Source of the DNA: Marinobacter psychrophilus
GTDB taxonomy: Bacteria > Pseudomonadota > Gammaproteobacteria > Pseudomonadales > Oleiphilaceae
Direction: 5' to 3'
Assembly: GCF_001043175.1 (NCBI RefSeq)
Contig: NZ_CP011494.1
Location: 2,666,001-2,730,000 of the forward strand
Length of the DNA: 64,000 bases
Position 1 is the first letter of the stretch, and every line of letters starts with the position of its first letter. The translations under genes were made by a program, and so were the position numbers. The notes under the pieces were generated by a model. It searched no databases and was not told where the DNA came from. It saw only the letters and a list, made by a program, of their open reading frames with translations. This document shows positions 46,980 through 56,973 of the stretch, in pieces.

Positions 46980-48698
46980 ATGACTCAGACTCTTCCTAGC
47001 GACTCTTTACCAAATTATTCTTTACCGAGTTATACAAGCGGGCCATCCACAACCCCACTGTTGGGCATGACCATCGGTGAAATGCTCGACTGTACCGCTG
47101 AGAAGTTTCCCGATAACGAAGCCCTGGTGTGCCTGCACCAAAACATTCGCTGGACCTATAAAGAATTCTTGGCCAAGGTCAACCAGGCGGCGCGAGCTTT
47201 CCTGGCCATTGACGTCAAGCGTGGCGATCGGGTGGGCATCTGGTCGCCCAACCGTTACGAATGGACCGTTACCCAGTTTGCCACGGCCAAAATAGGCGCC
47301 ATTCTGGTGAATCTAAACCCGGCCTACGGTGCTTATGAGCTGGAATACGCCATGAACCTGTCCGGCATCAGCGTGCTGGTCACCGCTGACCGATTCAAAG
47401 CATCTGATTACCGTCAAACACTCTATGAGCTGGCGCCCGAACTGAAAGCCAGCGCCGCTGGCAAGATCAAAGCCCGGCGCCTGGCAGACTTGCGTGCCGT
47501 GGTCAATATGGACACCGAGCAACACGCAGGCATGTGGAGCTGGGCCGAATTTATCGAGTTTGCCGATCAGGTCGACCAGAAAAACGTCGACAAGATCCAA
47601 AGCCAACTCCAATTCGACGACCCTATCAACATCCAATTCACCTCTGGTACCACCGGAAGCCCGAAGGGCGCCGCTCTTACCCACCACAACATCCTTAACA
47701 ACGGCTTTTTTGTCGGCGAAAGCCAGCGCCTGAGCGAGAAAGACCGATTGGTCATTCCGGTACCCCTGTACCACTGCTTTGGCATGGTGATGGGGAACCT
47801 TGGCTGCGTCACTCACGGTTCTACCATGATCTACCCCGGCGAAGGCTTTGAGCCAAAAGCCGTGTTGCAGGCCGTGCACCAGGAAAAAGCGACTGCGCTT
47901 TACGGCGTACCCACCATGTTCATTGCGGAATTGGCAGATCCAGAGTTTGAAACCTATGACTTGTCGACTCTGCGCACCGGTATTATGGCCGGCTCTATCT
48001 GCCCGGCCGAGGTGATGAAAAAGGTCAATGGCAAGATGAACATGAAGGAAGTTCAAATAGCCTACGGCATGACCGAAACCAGCCCGGTATCTACCCAGAC
48101 CAGCTCCCAGGATCCGTTCGAGAAGCAGGTGACCACCGTAGGCCGCACTCAGCCCCACCTGGAGAACAAAATTATTGAGCCGGCCAGTGGTAATATAGTG
48201 GCCCGCGGCACGATTGGAGAGCTGTGCACCCGCGGTTACAGCGTCATGCTGAAGTATTGGAACAACGCTGAAAAAACCCGCGAAACCATAGACGATTCAG
48301 GCTGGATGCACACCGGCGACCTGGCCACCATGGATGAAGACGGCTACATTCAGATTGTCGGCCGAATTAAGGACATGGTGATTCGCGGCGGCGAAAACAT
48401 CTATCCGAAAGAAGTTGAAGAGTTTTTGTACACCCACCCTTCCATTGAAGAGGTTCAGGTAACCGGCATTCCAAACGAAAAATTCGGTGAAGAACTGGTG
48501 GCTTGGGTGAAACTTCGGCCCGATGCAGACTCGGTCGATGCCGATGATCTGATTGCATTCTGTAAAGGCAAAATCGCCCATTACAAGATTCCGCGGAACT
48601 ACAAATTTGTGGAGGCGTTCCCGATGACAGTGACGGGCAAGATCCAGAAGTTTAAAATGCGGGAAATGTCCATCGAAGAAATGGGGTTAAAAAAATAG
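46980..48698 (+). CDS. AMP-forming acyl-CoA synthetase
   Basis: 572 residues from the ATG at 46980 with GGAGG six bases upstream. ANL motifs: [20 protein letters not shown] (A3), [23 protein letters not shown] (A5), [20 protein letters not shown] (A7), [14 protein letters not shown] (A8) and [12 protein letters not shown] (A10 lysine). It resembles the fatty-acid or propionate/isobutyrate-type ligases often found in liu and isoprenoid-degradation clusters. A short branched acid or acetoacetate is a reasonable guess for substrate. Five bases separate it from the next gene. Confidence 0.9.
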   Translation: MTQTLPSDSLPNYSLPSYTSGPSTTPLLGMTIGEMLDCTAEKFPDNEALVCLHQNIRWTYKEFLAKVNQAARAFLAIDVKRGDRVGIWSPNRYEWTVTQFATAKIGAILVNLNPAYGAYELEYAMNLSGISVLVTADRFKASDYRQTLYELAPELKASAAGKIKARRLADLRAVVNMDTEQHAGMWSWAEFIEFADQVDQKNVDKIQSQLQFDDPINIQFTSGTTGSPKGAALTHHNILNNGFFVGESQRLSEKDRLVIPVPLYHCFGMVMGNLGCVTHGSTMIYPGEGFEPKAVLQAVHQEKATALYGVPTMFIAELADPEFETYDLSTLRTGIMAGSICPAEVMKKVNGKMNMKEVQIAYGMTETSPVSTQTSSQDPFEKQVTTVGRTQPHLENKIIEPASGNIVARGTIGELCTRGYSVMLKYWNNAEKTRETIDDSGWMHTGDLATMDEDGYIQIVGRIKDMVIRGGENIYPKEVEEFLYTHPSIEEVQVTGIPNEKFGEELVAWVKLRPDADSVDADDLIAFCKGKIAHYKIPRNYKFVEAFPMTVTGKIQKFKMREMSIEEMGLKK

Positions 48699-48703
48699 AA
48701 CCT

Positions 48704-50347
<1,644 letters not shown>

Positions 50348-50348
50348 C

Positions 50349-51038
50349 ATGAAAACCATTGGCCTCATCGGTGGTATGAGCTGGGAATCAACTCAGACTT
50401 ATTACCGCCTGATTAACCAGAAAGTACGAGAACAGCTCGGCGGGCTCCACTCGGCAAAACTCATACTCTACAGCGTGGACTTTTCCGAGATTGAAGCGCT
50501 CCAGCACAAGGGCGACTGGGAGGGGGCCGCCAGAATACTGGTCGCCGCAGCGCAATCCGTGCAGTCCGCCGGAGCTGATTTTTTGGTTATTTGCACCAAC
50601 ACCATGCACAAGGTCGCCCCGCAAATTGAGCAGGCCACGGCCATACCCCTGCTTCATATTGCTGACGCCACCGCTAAAGCACTGCTCAACGATGGAATAA
50701 CCTCGGTGGGGCTGCTTGGTACCCAATTCACCATGGAACAAGCGTTCTACCGGGAACGGCTTGAGCAAAAGGGCATTACCGTTATCATTCCAAATGATAA
50801 CGAACGAGCTGTGGGCCACCGAATAATCTTCAACGAATTGTGTCAGGGCATTGTTAATCCTGAGTCAAAGGCCTGGTATCTTGATGTGGTCGTTGCCTTG
50901 GCCGCTCGAGGGGCGCAGGCCGTTATTCTAGGGTGCACCGAGATCAGCCTGCTCATCCAGGCCTCCGATACACAGGTTGCGCTTTATGACACAACAGACA
51001 TTCATGCCGGCCAGGCTGTTACGCTCGCGCTGAATTGA
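50349..51038 (+). CDS. Aspartate/glutamate racemase family protein
   Basis: 229 residues. N-terminal IGLIGGMSWESTQTYYRLIN and the two catalytic cysteines in VICTNTMHK (near 81) and ILGCTEISLLI (near 197) are those of cofactor-independent amino-acid racemases of the YgeA type. The full pair of cysteines is present, so it is likely active. It is one base after the preceding stop and is probably the last gene of the plus-strand operon. Confidence 0.9.
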   Translation: MKTIGLIGGMSWESTQTYYRLINQKVREQLGGLHSAKLILYSVDFSEIEALQHKGDWEGAARILVAAAQSVQSAGADFLVICTNTMHKVAPQIEQATAIPLLHIADATAKALLNDGITSVGLLGTQFTMEQAFYRERLEQKGITVIIPNDNERAVGHRIIFNELCQGIVNPESKAWYLDVVVALAARGAQAVILGCTEISLLIQASDTQVALYDTTDIHAGQAVTLALN

Positions 51039-51165
51039 ACCTGCGGTCACCTTTGGCCTCCGAGGCGTTAAATACACCCATCCGTGCAAATCTAAAGCCC
51101 ACAGCGGGTGGCTGTGGTATTACCATGTTGGACTCCGCGGTGAGCGGCCCACCTGGGGCGATTTA

Positions 51166-51531
51166 GTGTTTGTGTGGCTGATGCTGTTTTTCCTGTTTAC
51201 TTCGATTGAAGAAGCCGCCGTGGATCTGGGCTACACCCCACTAAAAACGTTTTTTGTCGTGACACTACCGGTGATTACCCCAGCGCTGGCGTCTGGCTGG
51301 TTACTGGCGTTTACCCTATCACTGGGCGATCTGGTGATTGCCAGCTTTGTGTCTGGCCCAGGCGCCACAACCCTGCCAATGGTGGTATTGTCGTCAGTGC
51401 GCATGGGTGTATCACCAAAGATTAACGCGTTGGCCACGTTGATTATTCTGGCAGTATCGCTGGTGGCGTTTGTGGCTTGGTACATTATGCGCCGCAATGA
51501 AAAAAAGCGGCGCAGCGGCCACCTCTCTTAA
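51166..51531 (+). pseudogene. C-terminal remnant of a PotI-like polyamine ABC permease
   Basis: From about 51195 the sequence matches the last third of putrescine permease PotI: SIEEAAVDLGYTPLKTFFV is the EAA loop and SLGDLVIASFVSGPGATTLP a family signature. Everything upstream in PotI is missing. The 50 or so codons before it are open but unrelated (for example GLRGERPTWGDLVFVWLM), and no plausible start with a ribosome site is seen. No polyamine transporter neighbours exist. It looks like debris of a deletion or rearrangement; three or four helices remain, so function is unlikely. Confidence 0.8.
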
Positions 51532-51541
51532 TGCCAAAACC

Positions 51542-51566
51542 GGGGACAGACTTGAAGTCTGTCCCC
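51542..51566. repeat. 25-bp palindromic intergenic repeat, copy 4
   Basis: Perfect 12-bp arms GGGGACAGACTT and AAGTCTGTCCCC around a central G. Relative to the other copies it has ACTT/AAGT in place of ATTT/AAAT, a change on both arms that keeps pairing. It lies between the potI remnant and convergent livM. Confidence 0.88.
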
Positions 51567-51581
51567 AACCTTATATCGTGC

Positions 51582-52577
51582 TTAACCGATATTTTTCTTC
51601 ATGAACTTCTGCACTTGGCCAACAATCCCGCTCTGAAACATCAGCACCGTCAGTACAAAGATAGCGCCAAGAATGGCATCTACCCAGTCAGCCAGCGGGC
51701 CTTGCGATAGCTGATATTCCAGGTTAACCACAAAAGCTGCGCCCACCACCGGGCCCAACAGGGTTCCAGTGCCGCCTAGCAACGTCATCAGAATGACTTC
51801 ACCCGACATGTGCCAATGGGCGTCATTGAGAGAGGCCAACTGGAACACCACGGTTTTCATGGACCCCGCCAAGCCTGCCAAGCCTGCAGAAATTACAAAA
51901 GCGATGATCTTGTAACGGTTAACGTTATAGCCCAGAGAAATCGCCCGTGGCTCATTCTGCTTTATGGCTTTGAGCACCTGGCCATAGGGGCTGCCCACAA
52001 TCCGCTGCACCAGAAGATACCCGGCTAGAAACACCGCCAACACAAAATAGTACATATTGAGATTATCGTTCAAATCGATCAGCCCCAGGAACTGACCACG
52101 GGGTATGCCGTGCAAGCCATCTTCGCCGCCGGTGAAACTCGATTGCACAAAGAAGAAAAAAACCAGCTGCGACAGCGCCAAGGTGATCATCGCAAAGTAG
52201 ATACCCTGGCGACGAATAGCCACCAACGCAAAGCCGAGACCCAGCAAGGTTGCTACCAGCGTGCCTGCAATAATGCCAAGCTCGGTGCTCAAGCCCGAAA
52301 AAGTGGTTAACAAATAACCGGTGGTATAGGCACCACTTGCCAAGAAGGCAGCATGGCCAAACGACAGCAAACCGGTGAAGCCCAGCAGTAGGTTAAAAGC
52401 AACCGCAAACAGGGCAAAGCACAGGATTTTCATCAAAAACACCGGGTACATCACCATCGGTGCCACTATAAGCAGCGCCAGCAGCACCAGGTTCAATATC
52501 AAACGCCTGCGATGTTCTGATTTTTGCTGATCCAGCATGGTTTTGTGAATATCCGCCGGATTTACCGAATCGCTCAT
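51582..52577 (-). CDS. livM: Branched-chain amino acid ABC transporter permease LivM
   Basis: 331 residues. A 24-residue hydrophilic start, then about eight to nine membrane helices with the family stretches LLLGFTGLLSFGHAAFLASGAY (about 63-84), FALVAIRRQGIYFAMITLAL and LLGGTGTLLGPVVGAAF. It pairs with LivH in the inner-membrane channel of a HAAT-type importer. The gap to livH is two bases. Confidence 0.92.
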   Translation of the reverse strand: MSDSVNPADIHKTMLDQQKSEHRRRLILNLVLLALLIVAPMVMYPVFLMKILCFALFAVAFNLLLGFTGLLSFGHAAFLASGAYTTGYLLTTFSGLSTELGIIAGTLVATLLGLGFALVAIRRQGIYFAMITLALSQLVFFFFVQSSFTGGEDGLHGIPRGQFLGLIDLNDNLNMYYFVLAVFLAGYLLVQRIVGSPYGQVLKAIKQNEPRAISLGYNVNRYKIIAFVISAGLAGLAGSMKTVVFQLASLNDAHWHMSGEVILMTLLGGTGTLLGPVVGAAFVVNLEYQLSQGPLADWVDAILGAIFVLTVLMFQSGIVGQVQKFMKKNIG

Positions 52578-52579
52578 GG

Positions 52580-53467
52580 TTACGCCTCCTTTCCAAACAA
52601 GCCGGATGGACGCACAAACAGCACTACCACCATCACCAGAAAAATCACCGCCGACGAAGCTGGCGGGTAGAAGGTTTTGGTCAGCCCCTCTACCACCCCC
52701 ATCAGAACTCCAGTGATGATCGCACCAGCAATAGAACCCATGCCGCCAATGACCACCACCGCAAACACCACAATCAAAATGTGCGAACCCATATCCGGGG
52801 TAACTGAATAAATGGGTGCCGCCAATGCGCCGGCAAAAGCCGCCAGCATGACCCCAAAACCGTAGGTGAGGCTAACCAGCAAGGGCACGTTGATGCCAAA
52901 GCCCTGCATCAGTTGCGAATCTTCGGTGCCGGCTCGCAGATAAGCACCGAGCTTGGTTTTTTCGATCATGAACCAGGTACCAAAGCACACCAATAGGGCA
53001 ATCACGATCACCCAGGCTCGGTAGTAAGGCAGGAACATGAAACCCAGATTCATACCGCCTTTGAACACGTCGGGCATGGAATAACGCAAGCCAGACACTC
53101 CATACATGTTGGTCAGCACGCCCTGAATAATCAGCGCGACGCCAAAGGTCAACAACAGGCTGTAAATGTGATCCTGACCTGCGATTTTACGCAGCAGGAA
53201 ATACTCGATGGCGACACCCACGCAGCCCACCAGAATCGGCGCCACAAACAGCGCGGCCCAATAGCTGATACCCAGGGTATCGAACAGAATAACGGTGGCC
53301 ATGGCGCCGAGCATGTACAGGGCGCCGTGAGCAAAGTTAATGATTTTCAGAAGACCAAATATAACAGCGAGGCCCAGGCTTAAAAGCGCGTAAAAGGCTC
53401 CGTTAATCAGCCCAAGCAGTAACTGGCCGAAGAGCACAGCGACAGGGACTCCCAAAATCATGGACAT
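52580..53467 (-). CDS. livH: Branched-chain amino acid ABC transporter permease LivH
   Basis: 295 residues, eight membrane segments. FGQLLLGLINGAFYALLSLG at the N-terminus, then FGLLKIINFAHGALYMLGAM and FAVVVIGGMGSIAGAIITG are LivH-family marks. Its start is 107 bp downstream of the binding-protein stop, across two hairpins. Partner of LivM. Confidence 0.93.
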   Translation of the reverse strand: MSMILGVPVAVLFGQLLLGLINGAFYALLSLGLAVIFGLLKIINFAHGALYMLGAMATVILFDTLGISYWAALFVAPILVGCVGVAIEYFLLRKIAGQDHIYSLLLTFGVALIIQGVLTNMYGVSGLRYSMPDVFKGGMNLGFMFLPYYRAWVIVIALLVCFGTWFMIEKTKLGAYLRAGTEDSQLMQGFGINVPLLVSLTYGFGVMLAAFAGALAAPIYSVTPDMGSHILIVVFAVVVIGGMGSIAGAIITGVLMGVVEGLTKTFYPPASSAVIFLVMVVVLFVRPSGLFGKEA

Positions 53468-53493
53468 GTAGCTAACTCCAAAAGCAATGCAGG

Positions 53494-53561
53494 GGGCACC
53501 AAAGGTTGGTGCCCGTTCTGCTTGAGTCCGAGGGCTCCCCGCCGGGATTGCCGGGGGGCCC
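53494..53561 (-). terminator. Two hairpins between the binding protein gene and livH
   Basis: Hairpin 1: GGGCACC/GGTGCCC (53494-53500 with 53508-53514). Hairpin 2: 10-bp stem 53532-53541 with 53552-53561, nearly all G-C. Neither has a T-run on the minus strand. They probably cap the 3' end of the binding-protein message and lower read-through into livHM, giving more binding protein than permease. Confidence 0.6.
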
Positions 53562-53574
53562 GTGGTTCAACTGC

Positions 53575-54789
53575 TTACTTGCTGGTTACCAGCGGGCACT
53601 GACTTTCAGACAGCGGGCGGAAAGCTTCTTCAGCCGGGATGGTGCGCACGATGTTGTACAGATCCCATTCGTTTGTAGACTCGGCCGGGGTTTTCACCTG
53701 CGCCAGGTACATATCGTGGACCATGCGGCCGTCTTCACGAATGCGGCCGTTGGTGGCGAACATATCGTTGATGGGCGTGTCCATCATTTGCTTGCGCACT
53801 GCTTGAGCTTCGTCTGAACCCGTGGCTTTTATGGCGTTCAGATACTGCATGGTGCTGGAGTAGATACCCGCGTGAACCATGGTCGGGCGCACTCCGGTTT
53901 CTTCCATAAAGCGATCAGCCCAGGCACGGGCGTCGGCGTTCATATCCCAGTACCAGCCTGTGGTCAGCTGAATACCCTGAGCTGCTTCAGCGCCGAGTGC
54001 GTGCACGTCAGTGAGGAACAACAGCAAAGCAGCTAAGGTCTGGCCAGACTGGGTAAGCCCAAACTCGCCGGCCGTAGTGATAGCGTTGGTTGTGTCTCCA
54101 CCGGCGTTGGCCAGAGCCACAACATCCGCTCCAGAGCCTTGGGCCTGTAGAATAAATGACGAGAAATCCGGAGTCGGGAAAGGATGACGAATAGTACCAA
54201 TGACTTCACCACCGTTGGCTTCCACTACCTTTGTTACGTCTGCCTCAAGAGCGTGGCCAAAGGCGTAATCAGCGGTGAGGATAAACCAGGTCTTGCCACC
54301 TTCTTTAACGATGGCGCTGGCGGTGCCGTTGGCCAGTGGGTAGGTGTCATACACATAATGGATATGGTTTGGCGTGCAATGCTCGTTGGTAATGCTGGAG
54401 GCCGCAGACCCGGATACAATGCCCAGCTTGCCATTTTCTTCCAGAATGTCGCTGACCGCGATGCTGACCGACGATGCCACCAGGCCGGCAACCATGTCGA
54501 CGTTGTCATTTTCAACCCAGCGACGCGCCGTGCTGGATGCAACGTCCGGGCTGTTGCGGTCATCTGCGCTGACGATTTCAATTTTTTTGCCGTTCACCTG
54601 GCCACCAAAGTCGGCCACGGCCATTTCCAGGGCTATCAAGCCATTTGGGCCCGCAAGATCGCGATAGGTGCCTGACATATCTGCCAAATAGCCGATTTTA
54701 ACCATATCATCGGAAATTTGTGCCTGGGCAGCACCGGCCATCAGAGTGGTCGCTATGGCGGTGGTCAGCAGCTTTTTAATCATTGTCAT
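53575..54789 (-). CDS. Branched-chain amino acid-type ABC substrate-binding protein
   Basis: 404 residues. A signal peptide at 1-23 (KKLLTTAIATTLMAGAAQA, cut before QISDD) and a type I periplasmic fold beginning VKIGYLADMSGTYRDLAGP. GKKIEIVSADDRNSPDVASS and the ligand-cleft serine/threonine stretch SAASSITNEHC follow. This LivK relative binds a branched-chain amino acid or a related acid in the periplasm; exact ligand is unknown, as the family also includes aromatic-acid and amide binders. It lies between livF and livH. Confidence 0.9.
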   Translation of the reverse strand: MTMIKKLLTTAIATTLMAGAAQAQISDDMVKIGYLADMSGTYRDLAGPNGLIALEMAVADFGGQVNGKKIEIVSADDRNSPDVASSTARRWVENDNVDMVAGLVASSVSIAVSDILEENGKLGIVSGSAASSITNEHCTPNHIHYVYDTYPLANGTASAIVKEGGKTWFILTADYAFGHALEADVTKVVEANGGEVIGTIRHPFPTPDFSSFILQAQGSGADVVALANAGGDTTNAITTAGEFGLTQSGQTLAALLLFLTDVHALGAEAAQGIQLTTGWYWDMNADARAWADRFMEETGVRPTMVHAGIYSSTMQYLNAIKATGSDEAQAVRKQMMDTPINDMFATNGRIREDGRMVHDMYLAQVKTPAESTNEWDLYNIVRTIPAEEAFRPLSESQCPLVTSK

Positions 54790-54893
54790 TGTTATTTCTC
54801 CACTACGTTCATGCGTGATTTTTATTGGTTTTCGACGTCGCTTACTGCACTTATACTTCTCTTTATTGGGCCCCGTTCCGCAAGTTTTTGTAA

Positions 54894-55631
54894 TTACACC
54901 CCCAGATATCCGTTCAGCAAAGAGCGCTTGGAGTCCAGTTCTGAGGCACTTACTTCCTCCACAATCTGGCCATGCTCGACCACGTAGTGCCGATCCGCCA
55001 GAGGTGCAGCGAAGTGGAAATTCTGCTCTACCAGAATAATAGTCAGACCTTTACGTTTGAGCTTCATCAGAACCTCACCCAGCTTTTCCACAATGACCGG
55101 GGCTAGGCCCTCGGTAATCTCATCAAGCAGCAGCATGTTGGCACCGGTGCGAAGAATGCGTGCCAGAGCCAGCATCTGCTGCTCGCCGCCTGACAGTTTA
55201 TTGCCAGGGCTGGCGCGGCGCTCATACAGGTTAGGAAACATGGTGTAAATTTCTTCCAGACTCATACCACCACTGCGCACAACAGGCGGCAACGTCAGAT
55301 TTTCCTCTACGTTCAGCGACGCGAAAATTCCGCGGTGTTCGGGACAGAACCCCACACCCAGACGCGCTATGTGGTGGGGCGCGCAGCTCATGGTTTCTTC
55401 GCCGTTGATCATGATCGAACCGGTGCGCCGGCCCACCATGTTCATAATAGCTTTGAGCGTGGTGCTACGCCCGGCGCCATTGCGCCCAAGCAGTGTCACC
55501 AGTTCACCCCGGTTCACGACCAGATCAATGCCGTGAAGAATGTGAGATTCGCCGTAAAACGCATGCAAGCCAGAAACACGAAGCTGTTCGTAGTCTTTTT
55601 TTCCAACTTGGTTTTGGACAGCCGGGCTCAT
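54894..55631 (-). CDS. livF: Branched-chain amino acid ABC transporter ATPase LivF
   Basis: 245 residues. ABC ATPase with signature LSGGEQQMLALARIL, Walker B MLLLDEITEGLAPVI and H-loop near LVEQNFHFA. The Walker A reads GRNGAGRST (49-57): the invariant lysine is Arg55. The Q-loop region and D-loop are otherwise normal. Its start overlaps the livG stop by four bases. Either the pair relies on LivG for hydrolysis at one site, or Arg is tolerated in this lineage. Confidence 0.93.
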   Translation of the reverse strand: MSPAVQNQVGKKDYEQLRVSGLHAFYGESHILHGIDLVVNRGELVTLLGRNGAGRSTTLKAIMNMVGRRTGSIMINGEETMSCAPHHIARLGVGFCPEHRGIFASLNVEENLTLPPVVRSGGMSLEEIYTMFPNLYERRASPGNKLSGGEQQMLALARILRTGANMLLLDEITEGLAPVIVEKLGEVLMKLKRKGLTIILVEQNFHFAAPLADRHYVVEHGQIVEEVSASELDSKRSLLNGYLGV

Positions 55632-56413
55632 GCGTTTGCCTCCTTTTCCGACGCATTAGGATCGCTGGCGCTGCCCATATAAACTTCCCGCACCCGCGGG
55701 TCTGCCGACACGGTTTTGTAGTCGCCTTCAGTAAGCACTGCCCCTTGGGCCAGCACAGTGATGCGGTCGCAGAGTTTACTGACAACGCCCAGGTTGTGTT
55801 CCACCATCAGCACTGTGCGGCCGACAGCCGCCTTGCGCACCAATTCAACCACCTGACCAACATCCTCAGCACCCATTCCCTGGGTGGGCTCATCCAGCAA
55901 CATCAACTGCGGCTCCATCGCTAGAGTGGTCGCCAGTTCCAACGCGCGCTTGCGGCCATAGGCCAGCTCAACGGTAGTAATATGGGCGAACTCTGCGAGC
56001 CCTACCGAATCCAGCAGCTCCATGGCGCGATGGTTCAATTTGTTCAGGCAGTTGCCGGATTTCCAAAAACTGAATGAGTTGCCTTCGAAGCTTTGCAGCG
56101 CCACCCGGATGTTCTCCAAGGCCGTCATATGGGGGAACACCGCCGAAATCTGAAACGACCGCACCACGCCTTCGCGGGCAATAGCGGCGGATTTCATCGT
56201 GGTGATGTCGCGACCATTGAACAAGATCTGGCCCCGAGTAGGAATCAGGAATTTTGTGAGCAGGTTAAACACTGTGGTCTTTCCTGCACCGTTAGGCCCT
56301 ATCAGCGCGTGAATATGGCCTTTGCGGATGTTCAGGTTAACGTCGTCAACGGCGACAAAGCCTTTGAATTCCTTAACGAGGTTGCGCGTTTCCAGAACGT
56401 ACTCTTCGCTCAT
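55628..56413 (-). CDS. livG: Branched-chain amino acid ABC transporter ATPase LivG
   Basis: 261 residues. Walker A GPNGAGKTT (37-45) with the normal lysine, LAYGRKRALELATTLA in place of the signature helix, Walker B LMLLDEPTQGMG, and the LivG-type C-terminal VREVYMGSASD. First gene of the operon livG-livF-binding protein-livH-livM. Upstream, 58 bp before the start, is a LiuR-type operator, so uptake appears to be co-regulated with degradation. Confidence 0.94.
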   Translation of the reverse strand: MSEEYVLETRNLVKEFKGFVAVDDVNLNIRKGHIHALIGPNGAGKTTVFNLLTKFLIPTRGQILFNGRDITTMKSAAIAREGVVRSFQISAVFPHMTALENIRVALQSFEGNSFSFWKSGNCLNKLNHRAMELLDSVGLAEFAHITTVELAYGRKRALELATTLAMEPQLMLLDEPTQGMGAEDVGQVVELVRKAAVGRTVLMVEHNLGVVSKLCDRITVLAQGAVLTEGDYKTVSADPRVREVYMGSASDPNASEKEANA

Positions 56414-56470
56414 GAGCCAATATGCCTTTTTTATTGTTGTACATCAGAACTAATCATAGATTGGCTTAAC

Positions 56471-56487
56471 GTATACGTAAACGTCAA
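56471..56487 (-). promoter_or_regulatory. LiuR-type operator, site B (liv operon)
   Basis: On the minus strand TTGACGTTTACGTATAC, matching site A at 15 of 17 positions. It is 58 bp before livG. A TATGAT -10-like hexamer lies downstream at 56453-56458. Confidence 0.78.
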
Positions 56488-56556
56488 TCATTAATTCAGC
56501 GATTTTTCCGTGTTTTTTTGCTGAACACTTGTGGCCGCAACTCTGAAGACCATCTA

Positions 56557-56973
56557 TCAGCGTTGCGGAGGCATGGAGTAAGTCATCGTGGAGTGCGCGA
56601 CTGGCTCCTCGACTCCCCGAGAATATATAAACACCTCCCCTACCGCCATTGTTTTGCCCACCTTAAGCATGGTCGCACGGGCCCATATGGGCTGATTCGC
56701 CACTGGCTTGCGTAGAAAATTGATATTCAGGTTGGTGGTCACCGCCAGCGGCACCAAGCCGATTTTGGACAACAACGCAGCGTAGAGCGTGACATCCGCC
56801 AGCCCCATCATCACCGGTCCAGACACGGTGCCGCCGGGACGCAAATGGGTTTCGTCTACGTCGAGCATCATTTCTGCGCTGCCATCGCCCAGCTCGTACA
56901 GAGTCCCAAACGCCGCGCCTTGGGGAAACTGCTCGTCTAGAAAAGCCTGCAACTGCTCCATTGTTACTTTCAT
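56557..56973 (-). CDS. PaaI-type hotdog-fold thioesterase
   Basis: 138 residues. Hotdog fold with the PaaI-like catalytic loop RPGGTVSGPVMMGLADVTLYAALL (about 46-69), in which the Gly-x-x-x helix and Asp are conserved. It hydrolyses acyl-CoA, likely as a CoA-releasing valve. Its start overlaps the stop of the acyl-CoA ligase by four bases, so ligase and thioesterase are made together, a pairing that can prevent CoA depletion. Confidence 0.87.
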   Translation of the reverse strand: MKVTMEQLQAFLDEQFPQGAAFGTLYELGDGSAEMMLDVDETHLRPGGTVSGPVMMGLADVTLYAALLSKIGLVPLAVTTNLNINFLRKPVANQPIWARATMLKVGKTMAVGEVFIYSRGVEEPVAHSTMTYSMPPQR

